A DNA stretch of 7,096 nucleotides from JAAUTS01 sp038250235 (lineage in GTDB: Bacteria > Verrucomicrobiota > Verrucomicrobiia > Methylacidiphilales > JAAUTS01), in NCBI GenBank assembly GCA_038250235.1, contig JBBSCO010000097.1:1-7096 (forward strand), written 5' to 3'. A program made the translations under genes and the position numbers. Positions 1-6,981 of this stretch are shown here, piece after piece; the first letter of the stretch is position 1, and each line of letters starts with the position of its first letter. Under the pieces are notes generated by a model. It did no database searches. It saw nothing but the letters and a program-made list of their open reading frames with translations, and was not told the origin of the DNA.

Positions 1-1
1 G

Positions 2-202
2 GCTTTTGTCATGGCGCAGAGCAGCCGGGAAGAAATGAGAATCGAGGCCCTCCGCCAATTCTGGAGATGCACGCTCATCTCGGATGCTCTTTCGGTTTTA
101 TCCTTCACCCCTGCCGCAAGTGTGGCCGAACCGGTGAAGGAAACCACTCCAGATTCACCGACACAACCTCTTCAGGAATCCGTCTTCAGCCGGACCCCAT
201 GA
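2..202 (+). CDS. 3' end of an unidentified upstream gene
   Basis: An open frame runs in from the left edge and ends at a TGA at 200-202. Its stop overlaps the start codon of the PBP gene as ATGA, the usual arrangement of translationally coupled genes in one operon. That overlap is the main reason to believe the frame is real. About 66 codons are visible. The first half is mixed and charged (SSREEMRIEALRQFW), followed by a short apolar stretch (LISDALSVLSF) and a Pro/Thr/Ser-rich tail that looks disordered. I do not recognise the family. There is an internal ATG at 11, so a complete 63-residue protein is possible. However, nothing like a ribosome binding site can be seen before it, and a gene starting outside the window is more likely. 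Its identity would be informative, because it is probably co-transcribed with a cell-wall synthase. Confidence 0.5.
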   Translation, partial: AFVMAQSSREEMRIEALRQFWRCTLISDALSVLSFTPAASVAEPVKETTPDSPTQPLQESVFSRTP

Positions 203-3200
203 AGCCCCACTCCGTTTTAATCCTGCTCAAGAGACAGCTGAAGAACATTTGTCTTTTGTTTCTCCTCCTTGCGCTTTCCACGTCCCTCTATCTTTGGCAC
301 TGGCTCAACCCATACTTCGTCCGGGCCCAGCAGTATGATCTCTCCAATATCGAAGAACTTCCCGTCGCCAGTCTCATTTATGACAGGAATGGGAATTCGT
401 TGGGCAGAATTTTTGAAGAAAACCGCGTGATCCTGAACAAAGGCCAGGTTCCCGATATTGCCATGAAAGCGATCGTGGCCGCCGAGGATCGCCGCTTCTA
501 CCGGCATGGAGGGACGGATTGGAGGGGAGTCCTGCGCGCGGCGTGGATCAATGTCCGTTCCCGTAAAATTGAACAGGGGGCCAGCACTATCACCCAACAA
601 TTAGCCAAACATATCATCGGCGATTTTCGCCGCACCATGGATCGTAAACTACTGGAAACGTTTCTGGCCCGCCGTTTGGAAGCTCTTTACTCCAAGGATG
701 AGATTCTCAGGCTGTATCTGAACCGGATTTATTTCGGAAGCGGCTATTTTGGTCTGGAAACAGCTTCCAAGGGCTATTTCGGAAAACCTTCCAAGGACCT
801 GTCTCTGGCCGAATGTGCCATGGTGATGAGTGTGGTGCGCGCACCTTCCAGCGGGTCACCCCGCAGAAATCCCGCCCAGGCAGAACTGCGCATGAAACGC
901 ACACTGCGCATCATGGCGGAGGAACAGTTGATCAACCGCTCCCAATACCAGAACGCTTCGACAGAAGTGATCAACATTCTGCCTTTCGAAAGCAGCGGGC
1001 TGGAGAACCATTTCGTCAATGCGGTCCTGAGCCGGGTCGAGCTATTGCTTGAATTGCAGCATCGTGAACAGGTTCCCCAAGGTCTGCGTATTTACACGAC
1101 GCTTGATCTTCCGCTCCAAGAACAAGCTGAAGCGGAAGTGGAACGGAGCCTGAAGGAATATGAAAAAAATCCGGGAGAGCCCGTTCCTTTCGAAGCCATG
1201 CAGGCCGCTTACGTGGCCATGGACGAGGCGAACGGGGAAATTCTTGTCTATGTCGGCAGCCGCGACTTCAAAAGCAAACCTTTTGATCATCTTCGCCAGA
1301 TGAAGCGCGACAGCAGCGGACTGCTCACCCCTTTTGTTCATGCCCTGGCCCTGAAGGAATGGAATCTGAATCCCGCCACCCTCCTGGACGCCTCCTATCT
1401 TAAGGAAACGCCTGAAGGCGGCCTTGTCAATGTCCTGAAAGATAAATCCGACCGCAGCTCAATCATTTGGCAGGACTCCTTGATTTTTAATTCCTTATTT
1501 TCTGAACGCAGGTTGACCTTGAATCTGGGCTGGCCAAAGATCCAGACCTGGCTGCAAAAAATCAACTGGGAGGATCATCCGGGCGGCCCCTTGGAAAAAG
1601 CCCAGGAACTCAACCTGTTACAAATGGCTTCCCTCTACCGGGCGCTTTCACATCAAGGTAATGCCATTGAACCTGTTTTGATCAGACGTATCGAAACAGC
1701 ACGGAACGAAGTGCTTTTTGAGAGGAAAGCGGCAACCGAAACCCGACTTTTTTCTGAAACAAGGGCTTTCCAGGTTTTGCAGGCGCTGCAGGATAGAACC
1801 CGCGAAGGTTCTTCACGTTTGGTTAGAGACCATCTCAAAAGCCCGGTCAACATGGCCGTGGTTGATTCAAGTTCCCCCGGCAATCAGGACTCCTGGAGCG
1901 CGGGCCTTTCCCCGCGCTTCGTCTCGCTCGCCTGGGTGGGGTGGGATGACCAACGGGCCTTTCCCACCCGCCGTGCCGCGCTGAACGCATCTCTTCCCCT
2001 CTGGTCCCGTATGGCCGACCAACTGGAACTACAATCCAACGGGGCCACCGAATTCAAAATAGCGGCAGGCTTGACCAAGGTTGAAATCGAAAGACTGACC
2101 GGCCGGATCAATGGGTTTGCCTACGATCAACCTCTTACGGGCAATATCGACCTTTACCTGACCAGCGATCAGCTCACCTCCATCAAGGCGGCCAAAAGCA
2201 GCGCGGCGAATCCGGCCCAGCAGCCGGAAAGTTTTGCGGCATGGTTCTCCACCATCCTTGCATCGGAAGAAGCAGAGGCGCCACGGCCCATTCAGGGACC
2301 TGACTTGCTGGGGAGCCACACCATACCCGAAAACGCGGAGTTCATCGTTCCGGGCCAACGCGGTGATATCCTGACAAGTGATGGAACCATTCTGGCCACC
2401 AACCGGAAATCCCAGCAGCTGGTCTGCCGCTGGCCTGCCATTCAAAAAACTGGATCTGATGATGAACTCGTTGCCTGGGTTGAGGAGCGCAGCAAAGCCG
2501 TCGGCGAACTGTTCGGCGAGCCCCTGCTACCGATAAGCCGTTTGGATTTGATTGAGGCCTACACATTCCGCCGTTTTCTGCCGCTGATCCTGAAATCAAA
2601 TCTGACTTCTGAGGAAATCAGGAAATTCGGAGAATCTTCCCTGGAAAAAAAGGGTTTAGCCCTTCAGGGTGTTCCTTACCGCCACTATCCGTTTGGAACG
2701 TTATTAGCCCACACTCTGGGTTACCTGAGCCTCAAACAGGCACCGGGCCGGGGACAATACCGGGCTTCCGAAATCATCCATGAAACCTACCGGGGGGAAT
2801 CCGGCCTGGAAGCCACCTTGGAAGATGCCTTGGTCGGCAAACCGGGCTTACTGGATATCTCCACCAATCGCGAGGGCTTTCTTACGCAGGCCAGGATGGA
2901 GCAGGAACCCACTCCCGGAGCCAACGCCCGGTTGACCGTTGAGTATCGCTGGCAACAGGCGGTGGACACTGCCTTGGCCAAACAGGCCCTTCCAGGGGCC
3001 GCCGTAGTCATGAATATCAAAACCGGGGACATCCTTGCCATGACTTCTGTCCCTACATTCAATCCCAACAGCTTTGTCCCACGCCTCCAGGCTAACGAGT
3101 GGCAGGGCCTTGTTGAAAACAGTCAAAAGCCTCTTCTTCACCGCGTCTTCCGGCAGCATTACCCTCCGGGCTCCGTTTTTAAAATCGTCACCACCGTTGC

Positions 3201-4026
3201 GTCCATGCAGGCTGGTGTGTTTGACCCGGCACGGCGTATAACATGTCCGGGTTATTATGACGTGGGAAATGTGCATTACGCTCTTCCACGCGAGGTCGGG
3301 GTGGTGGCTTTTCGCGAAGCCATGGCCTACTCCTACAACACCTATTTCTTTGATCTGGGCCTGCGCACCGGTCGGGATCAGATGGTGCAAACAGCCCAGA
3401 ATCTGGGCTTTGGACGTCGAACGGGTCTTTCGCTGCCAGCCGAAGTTCCGGGGTTGATCCCTGATCCCAAGTTTGTTCTTCTACAACATCAACGCTGGAT
3501 GGGACCGGGCGACGTCACGAATATGTCTATCGGGCAGGGCGACGTTTTGGCCACCCCCCTACAGATGGCCGTATTTATGTCGTCTGTTGCCAATCGTGGC
3601 CGGATGATGGAACCGCGTCTGATACGACAGCTCGAATCTGCGGACAAGACTGTTCTGCAAAGTTATCCTGTCAAAGAAACAGGGAAAATCCAGTTGAGCC
3701 CGGATCAGTGGTCTGCCATTCATCAGGGACTGAGGGCCGTGGTGACAGATGGAACGGCCAAAAAATTCCAGGAAGCACCGGTTATAGTGGCCGCGAAAAC
3801 AGGAACTTCACAAGCCGGTGGAGGTATCAAAGCCCAGATCGCCTGGGCGGCCGGCTTCTTTCCCTACGACAACCCGGAGATCGCATTTGTTTTCATGATC
3901 GAGGGAAGGGAAGGTCTGGACGTTTCCAGCACCAGCCACGCCGTGCCTGTCGCACTGGACGCCTTGAACATTTACTTCAAAAAACCCAACGCCCCCAGCC
4001 AAATGGCGGTCAATCGCACGCCCTGA
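199..4026 (+). CDS. Composite penicillin-binding protein: GT51 glycosyltransferase, inactive transpeptidase, PBP2-like transpeptidase
   Basis: This is a 1275-residue peptidoglycan synthase, expected in the inner membrane with its bulk in the periplasm. A basic N-terminus and one hydrophobic helix (about 17-36) form the anchor. The GT51 glycan polymerase (about 65-245) has all its usual motifs: EDRRFYRHGG at 96-105 with the catalytic Glu96, QGASTITQQLAK at 126-137, RKLLE at 149-153, and the YLNRIYFGSGYFG block at 173-185. A class A transpeptidase fold follows (about 295-605; GLRIYTTLDLPLQEQA at 295-310), but its SxxK, SxN and KTG motifs are replaced by GLLT (374-377), NSL (431-433) and VDS (555-557). 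A class A-like C-terminal tail (about 625-657) and a linker lead to a class B/PBP2-like module (about 700-1255). This module has PGQRGDILTSDG (718-729), GESGLEATLEDALVGKPG (866-883), and the active-site motifs SVFK (992-995), SYN (1045-1047) and KTG (1200-1202). The start at 199 is chosen because it overlaps the upstream stop and leads straight into a normal anchor. An in-frame ATG at 67 would add 44 atypical Cys/Arg-rich residues. The domain calls are firm; the cellular role (elongation, septation or other) is not shown. Confidence 0.93.
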   Translation: MKPHSVLILLKRQLKNICLLFLLLALSTSLYLWHWLNPYFVRAQQYDLSNIEELPVASLIYDRNGNSLGRIFEENRVILNKGQVPDIAMKAIVAAEDRRFYRHGGTDWRGVLRAAWINVRSRKIEQGASTITQQLAKHIIGDFRRTMDRKLLETFLARRLEALYSKDEILRLYLNRIYFGSGYFGLETASKGYFGKPSKDLSLAECAMVMSVVRAPSSGSPRRNPAQAELRMKRTLRIMAEEQLINRSQYQNASTEVINILPFESSGLENHFVNAVLSRVELLLELQHREQVPQGLRIYTTLDLPLQEQAEAEVERSLKEYEKNPGEPVPFEAMQAAYVAMDEANGEILVYVGSRDFKSKPFDHLRQMKRDSSGLLTPFVHALALKEWNLNPATLLDASYLKETPEGGLVNVLKDKSDRSSIIWQDSLIFNSLFSERRLTLNLGWPKIQTWLQKINWEDHPGGPLEKAQELNLLQMASLYRALSHQGNAIEPVLIRRIETARNEVLFERKAATETRLFSETRAFQVLQALQDRTREGSSRLVRDHLKSPVNMAVVDSSSPGNQDSWSAGLSPRFVSLAWVGWDDQRAFPTRRAALNASLPLWSRMADQLELQSNGATEFKIAAGLTKVEIERLTGRINGFAYDQPLTGNIDLYLTSDQLTSIKAAKSSAANPAQQPESFAAWFSTILASEEAEAPRPIQGPDLLGSHTIPENAEFIVPGQRGDILTSDGTILATNRKSQQLVCRWPAIQKTGSDDELVAWVEERSKAVGELFGEPLLPISRLDLIEAYTFRRFLPLILKSNLTSEEIRKFGESSLEKKGLALQGVPYRHYPFGTLLAHTLGYLSLKQAPGRGQYRASEIIHETYRGESGLEATLEDALVGKPGLLDISTNREGFLTQARMEQEPTPGANARLTVEYRWQQAVDTALAKQALPGAAVVMNIKTGDILAMTSVPTFNPNSFVPRLQANEWQGLVENSQKPLLHRVFRQHYPPGSVFKIVTTVASMQAGVFDPARRITCPGYYDVGNVHYALPREVGVVAFREAMAYSYNTYFFDLGLRTGRDQMVQTAQNLGFGRRTGLSLPAEVPGLIPDPKFVLLQHQRWMGPGDVTNMSIGQGDVLATPLQMAVFMSSVANRGRMMEPRLIRQLESADKTVLQSYPVKETGKIQLSPDQWSAIHQGLRAVVTDGTAKKFQEAPVIVAAKTGTSQAGGGIKAQIAWAAGFFPYDNPEIAFVFMIEGREGLDVSSTSHAVPVALDALNIYFKKPNAPSQMAVNRTP

Positions 4027-4049
4027 TCTCAAGCCGGATGAACGGACGG

Positions 4050-4067
4050 GCACCCAGGCATGGGTGC
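4050..4067. terminator. Intergenic hairpin between convergent genes, possible bidirectional terminator
   Basis: GCACCCA (4050-4056) and TGGGTGC (4061-4067) form a perfect 7-bp stem around a GGCA loop, with one further G-T wobble outside. The hairpin lies in the 45-bp gap between the two convergent stop codons, 24 bases after the PBP stop and 5 bases before the autotransporter stop is reached from the left. That is where a shared terminator would be expected. Neither strand has a T-run after the stem, so it is not a canonical intrinsic terminator. It may instead stabilise 3' ends or block read-through between the genes. Confidence 0.4.
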
Positions 4068-4071
4068 TGGC

Positions 4072-6981
4072 TCAAAAGGCATAGCGGATGCCGCCGTTGA
4101 TGCGATGGGCCACAAATTCTTCACGGCCAGCCTCAACATCGTAATCCAGTGTCAGCGTCCAACTGTCGCCAATGAGGGCACTGACACCCGCACCAAACAC
4201 GCCGAAATCACGATCCGGGTTGGACGTGGGTGTGGAAAAGCTCCCGGGCAGGGCAATATCAACAAAGCTGGCGTTGATATTACGGCGGTCATTCAAATAC
4301 TCATGGTGCCAGGCCGCACGAACTTCCGGAATAATTTTGCCCCAAGAAGTTTCCCATGCGTAATTAATCCTTCCACCCAGATTGGTCCGGAAGGAATCCG
4401 CATCATCGTCCGCAATAGTTAGGGCAGCAGGGCCTGATTCAGTATAACCTTCCACCCAGACGGAGGTGTAGGCAGTGCCAAACATCGGAGTGAGTGTCCA
4501 TCCCCCGAACTTAAAATCACGTCCAATGCGGGTCTGTAGGCTCAGTTGATCACCTTCTGTGTCTCCGGTGTTGGAAGTTCCCAGGGCGATACGATCATTG
4601 TCATAAAAGCTACGGCCAACCATCAGGGTGCCATTGACGAACCACTGGTTCTTGTAATAGGTTCCATAAAGTCCGCCGCTGCCCGTGTCGATTTCGCTGC
4701 TGCTGCCCAGGGCATCCAGATTGGCGTCGGTGTTGCTGTAACCGCCGAAGAGTCCCAACACGAAATTTTCTGTTACGCGGTAGTCTATGCCCAAAACCAC
4801 AGACGCGGTGGTGTAATCGGAATCAGGCAGGGTGCCTGTGGCGTCCTGATCACCGAACTCAACGCCCCCATTGAGGAAAAAGCCCCAACGCTTGTCCTGC
4901 ACCGGAGCGGGGGCAGGAGCCACGATTTTGCCCGTGTCCGTCATGGCCTGCGCCTGTCCGACATCAGCCAGCCAATATTGCGTCTGCTGCAAAGAACGGC
5001 TCAAGGCACGATCCCAGACGCGCAACCCCGCCACGTCGAACTGGGGACCATCGTTGATGATGTTGTCCACACGCTGGTTGAGAAATTGGCCATTGAACGA
5101 GGCATTGTTGAAAGCAATGTTAGTCAAGCCATCCAGGGAGGTTGGCGTCAGTTCCTCTAGGGACTTGTTTGGGTCTGTCGAAGTGTCCACTTTATCAATG
5201 AGTGCCATGGTATTAGTGCTCGCCCCGGCTTGAAGATTGTCGAGAACAGCTCCGACTCCTTTGGCCGTGGGGCTGGTCGCCAGTTGCTCATAGCTTTGCG
5301 AGGTACTGAGTCCACTGATCAATTCAAAGTTCTGGAAACTGATCCCACCGATCACAACAACCATACCCGCCTGAAGATCGAGAGTTTTCTGGGCCGTCAA
5401 TCCATTGATATGCAGCTCCAAGGTATCGCCCGTCGCGTGAGTGCCCCCGTTCACGAGCCCGTTGATGTTGGAACCTTTGCGGACGATCATGGTGTCATTT
5501 CCACCTTCGAGGTTGACGGCGCGTCCGTTGGTCGTGCTGATGGTTCCCGTGTTGTCTAGTCTATCATTTCCCTCACCCGTCTGAATGGTGGACCCATCAC
5601 CCCGTATGAAGCGGGCCGATCCGGCGGAAAAAGTTTGAGCATCCAATGTTCCGTTAGCCGGATCGGTAGTTCCATCCTGACGCAATACGGTGCCCGAGGG
5701 ATCGGGAATGGAGCCTGTCCCAATAATAGTCCCTGTGTTCGTAATCGTGTCAGCGAAGCTTCCTTCCAGGCGAATTCCATAGCCATTTTGTCCTTCAATC
5801 GTCCCGGAGTTGGTAATCGTGGTGGCAGCGAACGCTGAGCGGTTCAAATTCGCGTCGTTGTTAACCAAAATTCCCCGGTTCGCCCCGCGGATCAGCCCAC
5901 TATTGGTGATAAATCCGCCCCCAATGGCAACCGCCTCACTATTGTTGGCCCTGCCCCTACTATCAAAGCCTCCTGCTCCAGTGGAAAGGATCCGGCCGGA
6001 TGCCAGATTCATGATGGTTACCGCACCATCCACGTCGATTCCATCTCCATCCCCGTCATTGGTGAAGCTTGGGGTGCCTGTGCGGTCAATCACATTGCCC
6101 ACCCCTGCATAGTCTCCCCGGATTAAACCCGAGTTGGTGATCAAAACATTTGCGGCACTGGTGCTGGTGCTATCAAATCCAATACCCGACCCGTTCCGTC
6201 CTATGATTTGACCCGTAGCATTGTTGGTGATGGTCACATTGACGGCATTTTCCGAAGACTCGACACCGTGTCGGCTGCCTGAGATGGTTCCGCTGTTGAT
6301 CAGGGTGGAGTTGGCTCCGTTCTCGAAGGAAACGCCTTCGGATGTTGAGAAGGTTTCTAACACACTATTGTTAGGAGCGATGTTGAAGACGTTATTTGCA
6401 GAACTGTCGTTGATGACACTATTGCCGCGAATAGTGCCGTTGTTGGTCAGCGTCATATTGGAGCCCAGGCGTACAGCATCTGCACCATCGGCCCGGATGA
6501 GACCTGTGCTTTCGTTTAAAAGCGTACCCCCAATGCCGCTGGCAAAATCCAAGGCCTGCCCGGTGTTTACTCCCATGCTGGGATTGACCAGGATATTGGG
6601 CCCACTGTAAATGGTCCCGGCGTTTGTCATGTTTAACGTGGATGCTACATCAATCCGAACCGCATCCTGGGCCACGGCTTGGATAGTTGCCCCCGCATTA
6701 TTGGTCAGAGTCAAAGTCACTCCAGCTGCTGTTAAATCAATCGCACGCCCCGTCCCGTTTTGCAGGATCAATCCGGAATTGATAATCGCACTTGTGCCCG
6801 TGACACGAATGGTTCTGGTGTTGCCTCCCACAGTCAGGGTTCCTGCCGACGTTACCACCCCCATGTCCGTTACTATCGTTTTAGCGACCGTATCAGGTGC
6901 TGACACTGTAAATTGAGCCGGGAGATGCTGTGTTGCCCAACTAAAGACAACGCCAGCGAGAAGGATTCTATTTCTGATCAC
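4072..6981 (-). CDS. Autotransporter (type Va secreted) with beta-helix passenger and outer-membrane barrel
   Basis: This 969-residue protein is predicted to cross the inner membrane by Sec and to export its own passenger through an outer-membrane barrel. The signal peptide is MIRNR, then an apolar stretch to about residue 20, with probable cleavage after LPA (22). The passenger (about 23-555) is rich in Asn, Thr, Ser and Gly, almost free of Cys, and built from repeats of the form TNSGxIxG. Next comes a helical linker (about 560-680; YEQLATSPTAKGVGAVLDNL, then LEELTPTSLDGLTNIAF), typical of the segment before autotransporter barrels, and a Pro/Ala run (APAPAPV). The barrel (about 697-969) starts at KRWGFFLNGG, contains alternating aromatic strands, and ends GGIRYAF. 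The terminal Phe is the usual BAM recognition residue. The start is GTG (6979-6981): an in-frame TAG lies just upstream, and this start gives a proper signal peptide. No Shine-Dalgarno sequence is correctly placed; a GGAG lies about 16 bases upstream. No protease, lipase or other catalytic motif was seen, so adhesion or a surface-layer role is only a guess. Confidence 0.9.
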   Translation of the reverse strand: MIRNRILLAGVVFSWATQHLPAQFTVSAPDTVAKTIVTDMGVVTSAGTLTVGGNTRTIRVTGTSAIINSGLILQNGTGRAIDLTAAGVTLTLTNNAGATIQAVAQDAVRIDVASTLNMTNAGTIYSGPNILVNPSMGVNTGQALDFASGIGGTLLNESTGLIRADGADAVRLGSNMTLTNNGTIRGNSVINDSSANNVFNIAPNNSVLETFSTSEGVSFENGANSTLINSGTISGSRHGVESSENAVNVTITNNATGQIIGRNGSGIGFDSTSTSAANVLITNSGLIRGDYAGVGNVIDRTGTPSFTNDGDGDGIDVDGAVTIMNLASGRILSTGAGGFDSRGRANNSEAVAIGGGFITNSGLIRGANRGILVNNDANLNRSAFAATTITNSGTIEGQNGYGIRLEGSFADTITNTGTIIGTGSIPDPSGTVLRQDGTTDPANGTLDAQTFSAGSARFIRGDGSTIQTGEGNDRLDNTGTISTTNGRAVNLEGGNDTMIVRKGSNINGLVNGGTHATGDTLELHINGLTAQKTLDLQAGMVVVIGGISFQNFELISGLSTSQSYEQLATSPTAKGVGAVLDNLQAGASTNTMALIDKVDTSTDPNKSLEELTPTSLDGLTNIAFNNASFNGQFLNQRVDNIINDGPQFDVAGLRVWDRALSRSLQQTQYWLADVGQAQAMTDTGKIVAPAPAPVQDKRWGFFLNGGVEFGDQDATGTLPDSDYTTASVVLGIDYRVTENFVLGLFGGYSNTDANLDALGSSSEIDTGSGGLYGTYYKNQWFVNGTLMVGRSFYDNDRIALGTSNTGDTEGDQLSLQTRIGRDFKFGGWTLTPMFGTAYTSVWVEGYTESGPAALTIADDDADSFRTNLGGRINYAWETSWGKIIPEVRAAWHHEYLNDRRNINASFVDIALPGSFSTPTSNPDRDFGVFGAGVSALIGDSWTLTLDYDVEAGREEFVAHRINGGIRYAF
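5542..6804 (-). repeat. Degenerate passenger repeats encoding TN(S/T/N)GxIxG rungs
   Basis: Within the autotransporter passenger (about residues 60-480) the motif N-(S/T/N/A)-G-(T/L)-I recurs, for example at residues 68, 120, 181, 229, 283, 360, 391, 415 and 477. Neighbouring copies, counting degenerate ones, are often 24-31 residues apart, as expected for successive turns of a right-handed beta-helix. On the + strand the same units appear as variants of TCCCGxGTTGGTxATC (for example near 5715, 5800, 5895 and 6125). The copies differ enough that this looks like old duplication rather than a recent tandem array. Confidence 0.7.

Noticed and set aside
67..198. An in-frame ATG at 67 that would lengthen the PBP by 44 residues
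   Set aside because: The added stretch is Cys/His/Arg-rich, unlike a PBP N-terminus, overlaps the upstream reading frame, and would put an odd segment in front of a normal membrane anchor.
2848..3390. A 180-codon minus-strand ORF opposite the active transpeptidase
   Set aside because: It is antisense to highly conserved PBP motifs and shows no domain or start signal, so it is a shadow frame.
199..4026. The possibility that the composite PBP is two genes joined by a sequencing error
   Set aside because: The frame is continuous, the linker contains no stop, start or ribosome-site-like sequence, and the class B half lacks the membrane anchor it would need as a separate protein.
4546..5160. A long + strand ORF (204 codons) antisense to the barrel region
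   Set aside because: It lies wholly opposite a well-supported barrel coding sequence, has no start signal, and shows no recognisable domain. It is explained as a shadow frame of codon-biased coding DNA.
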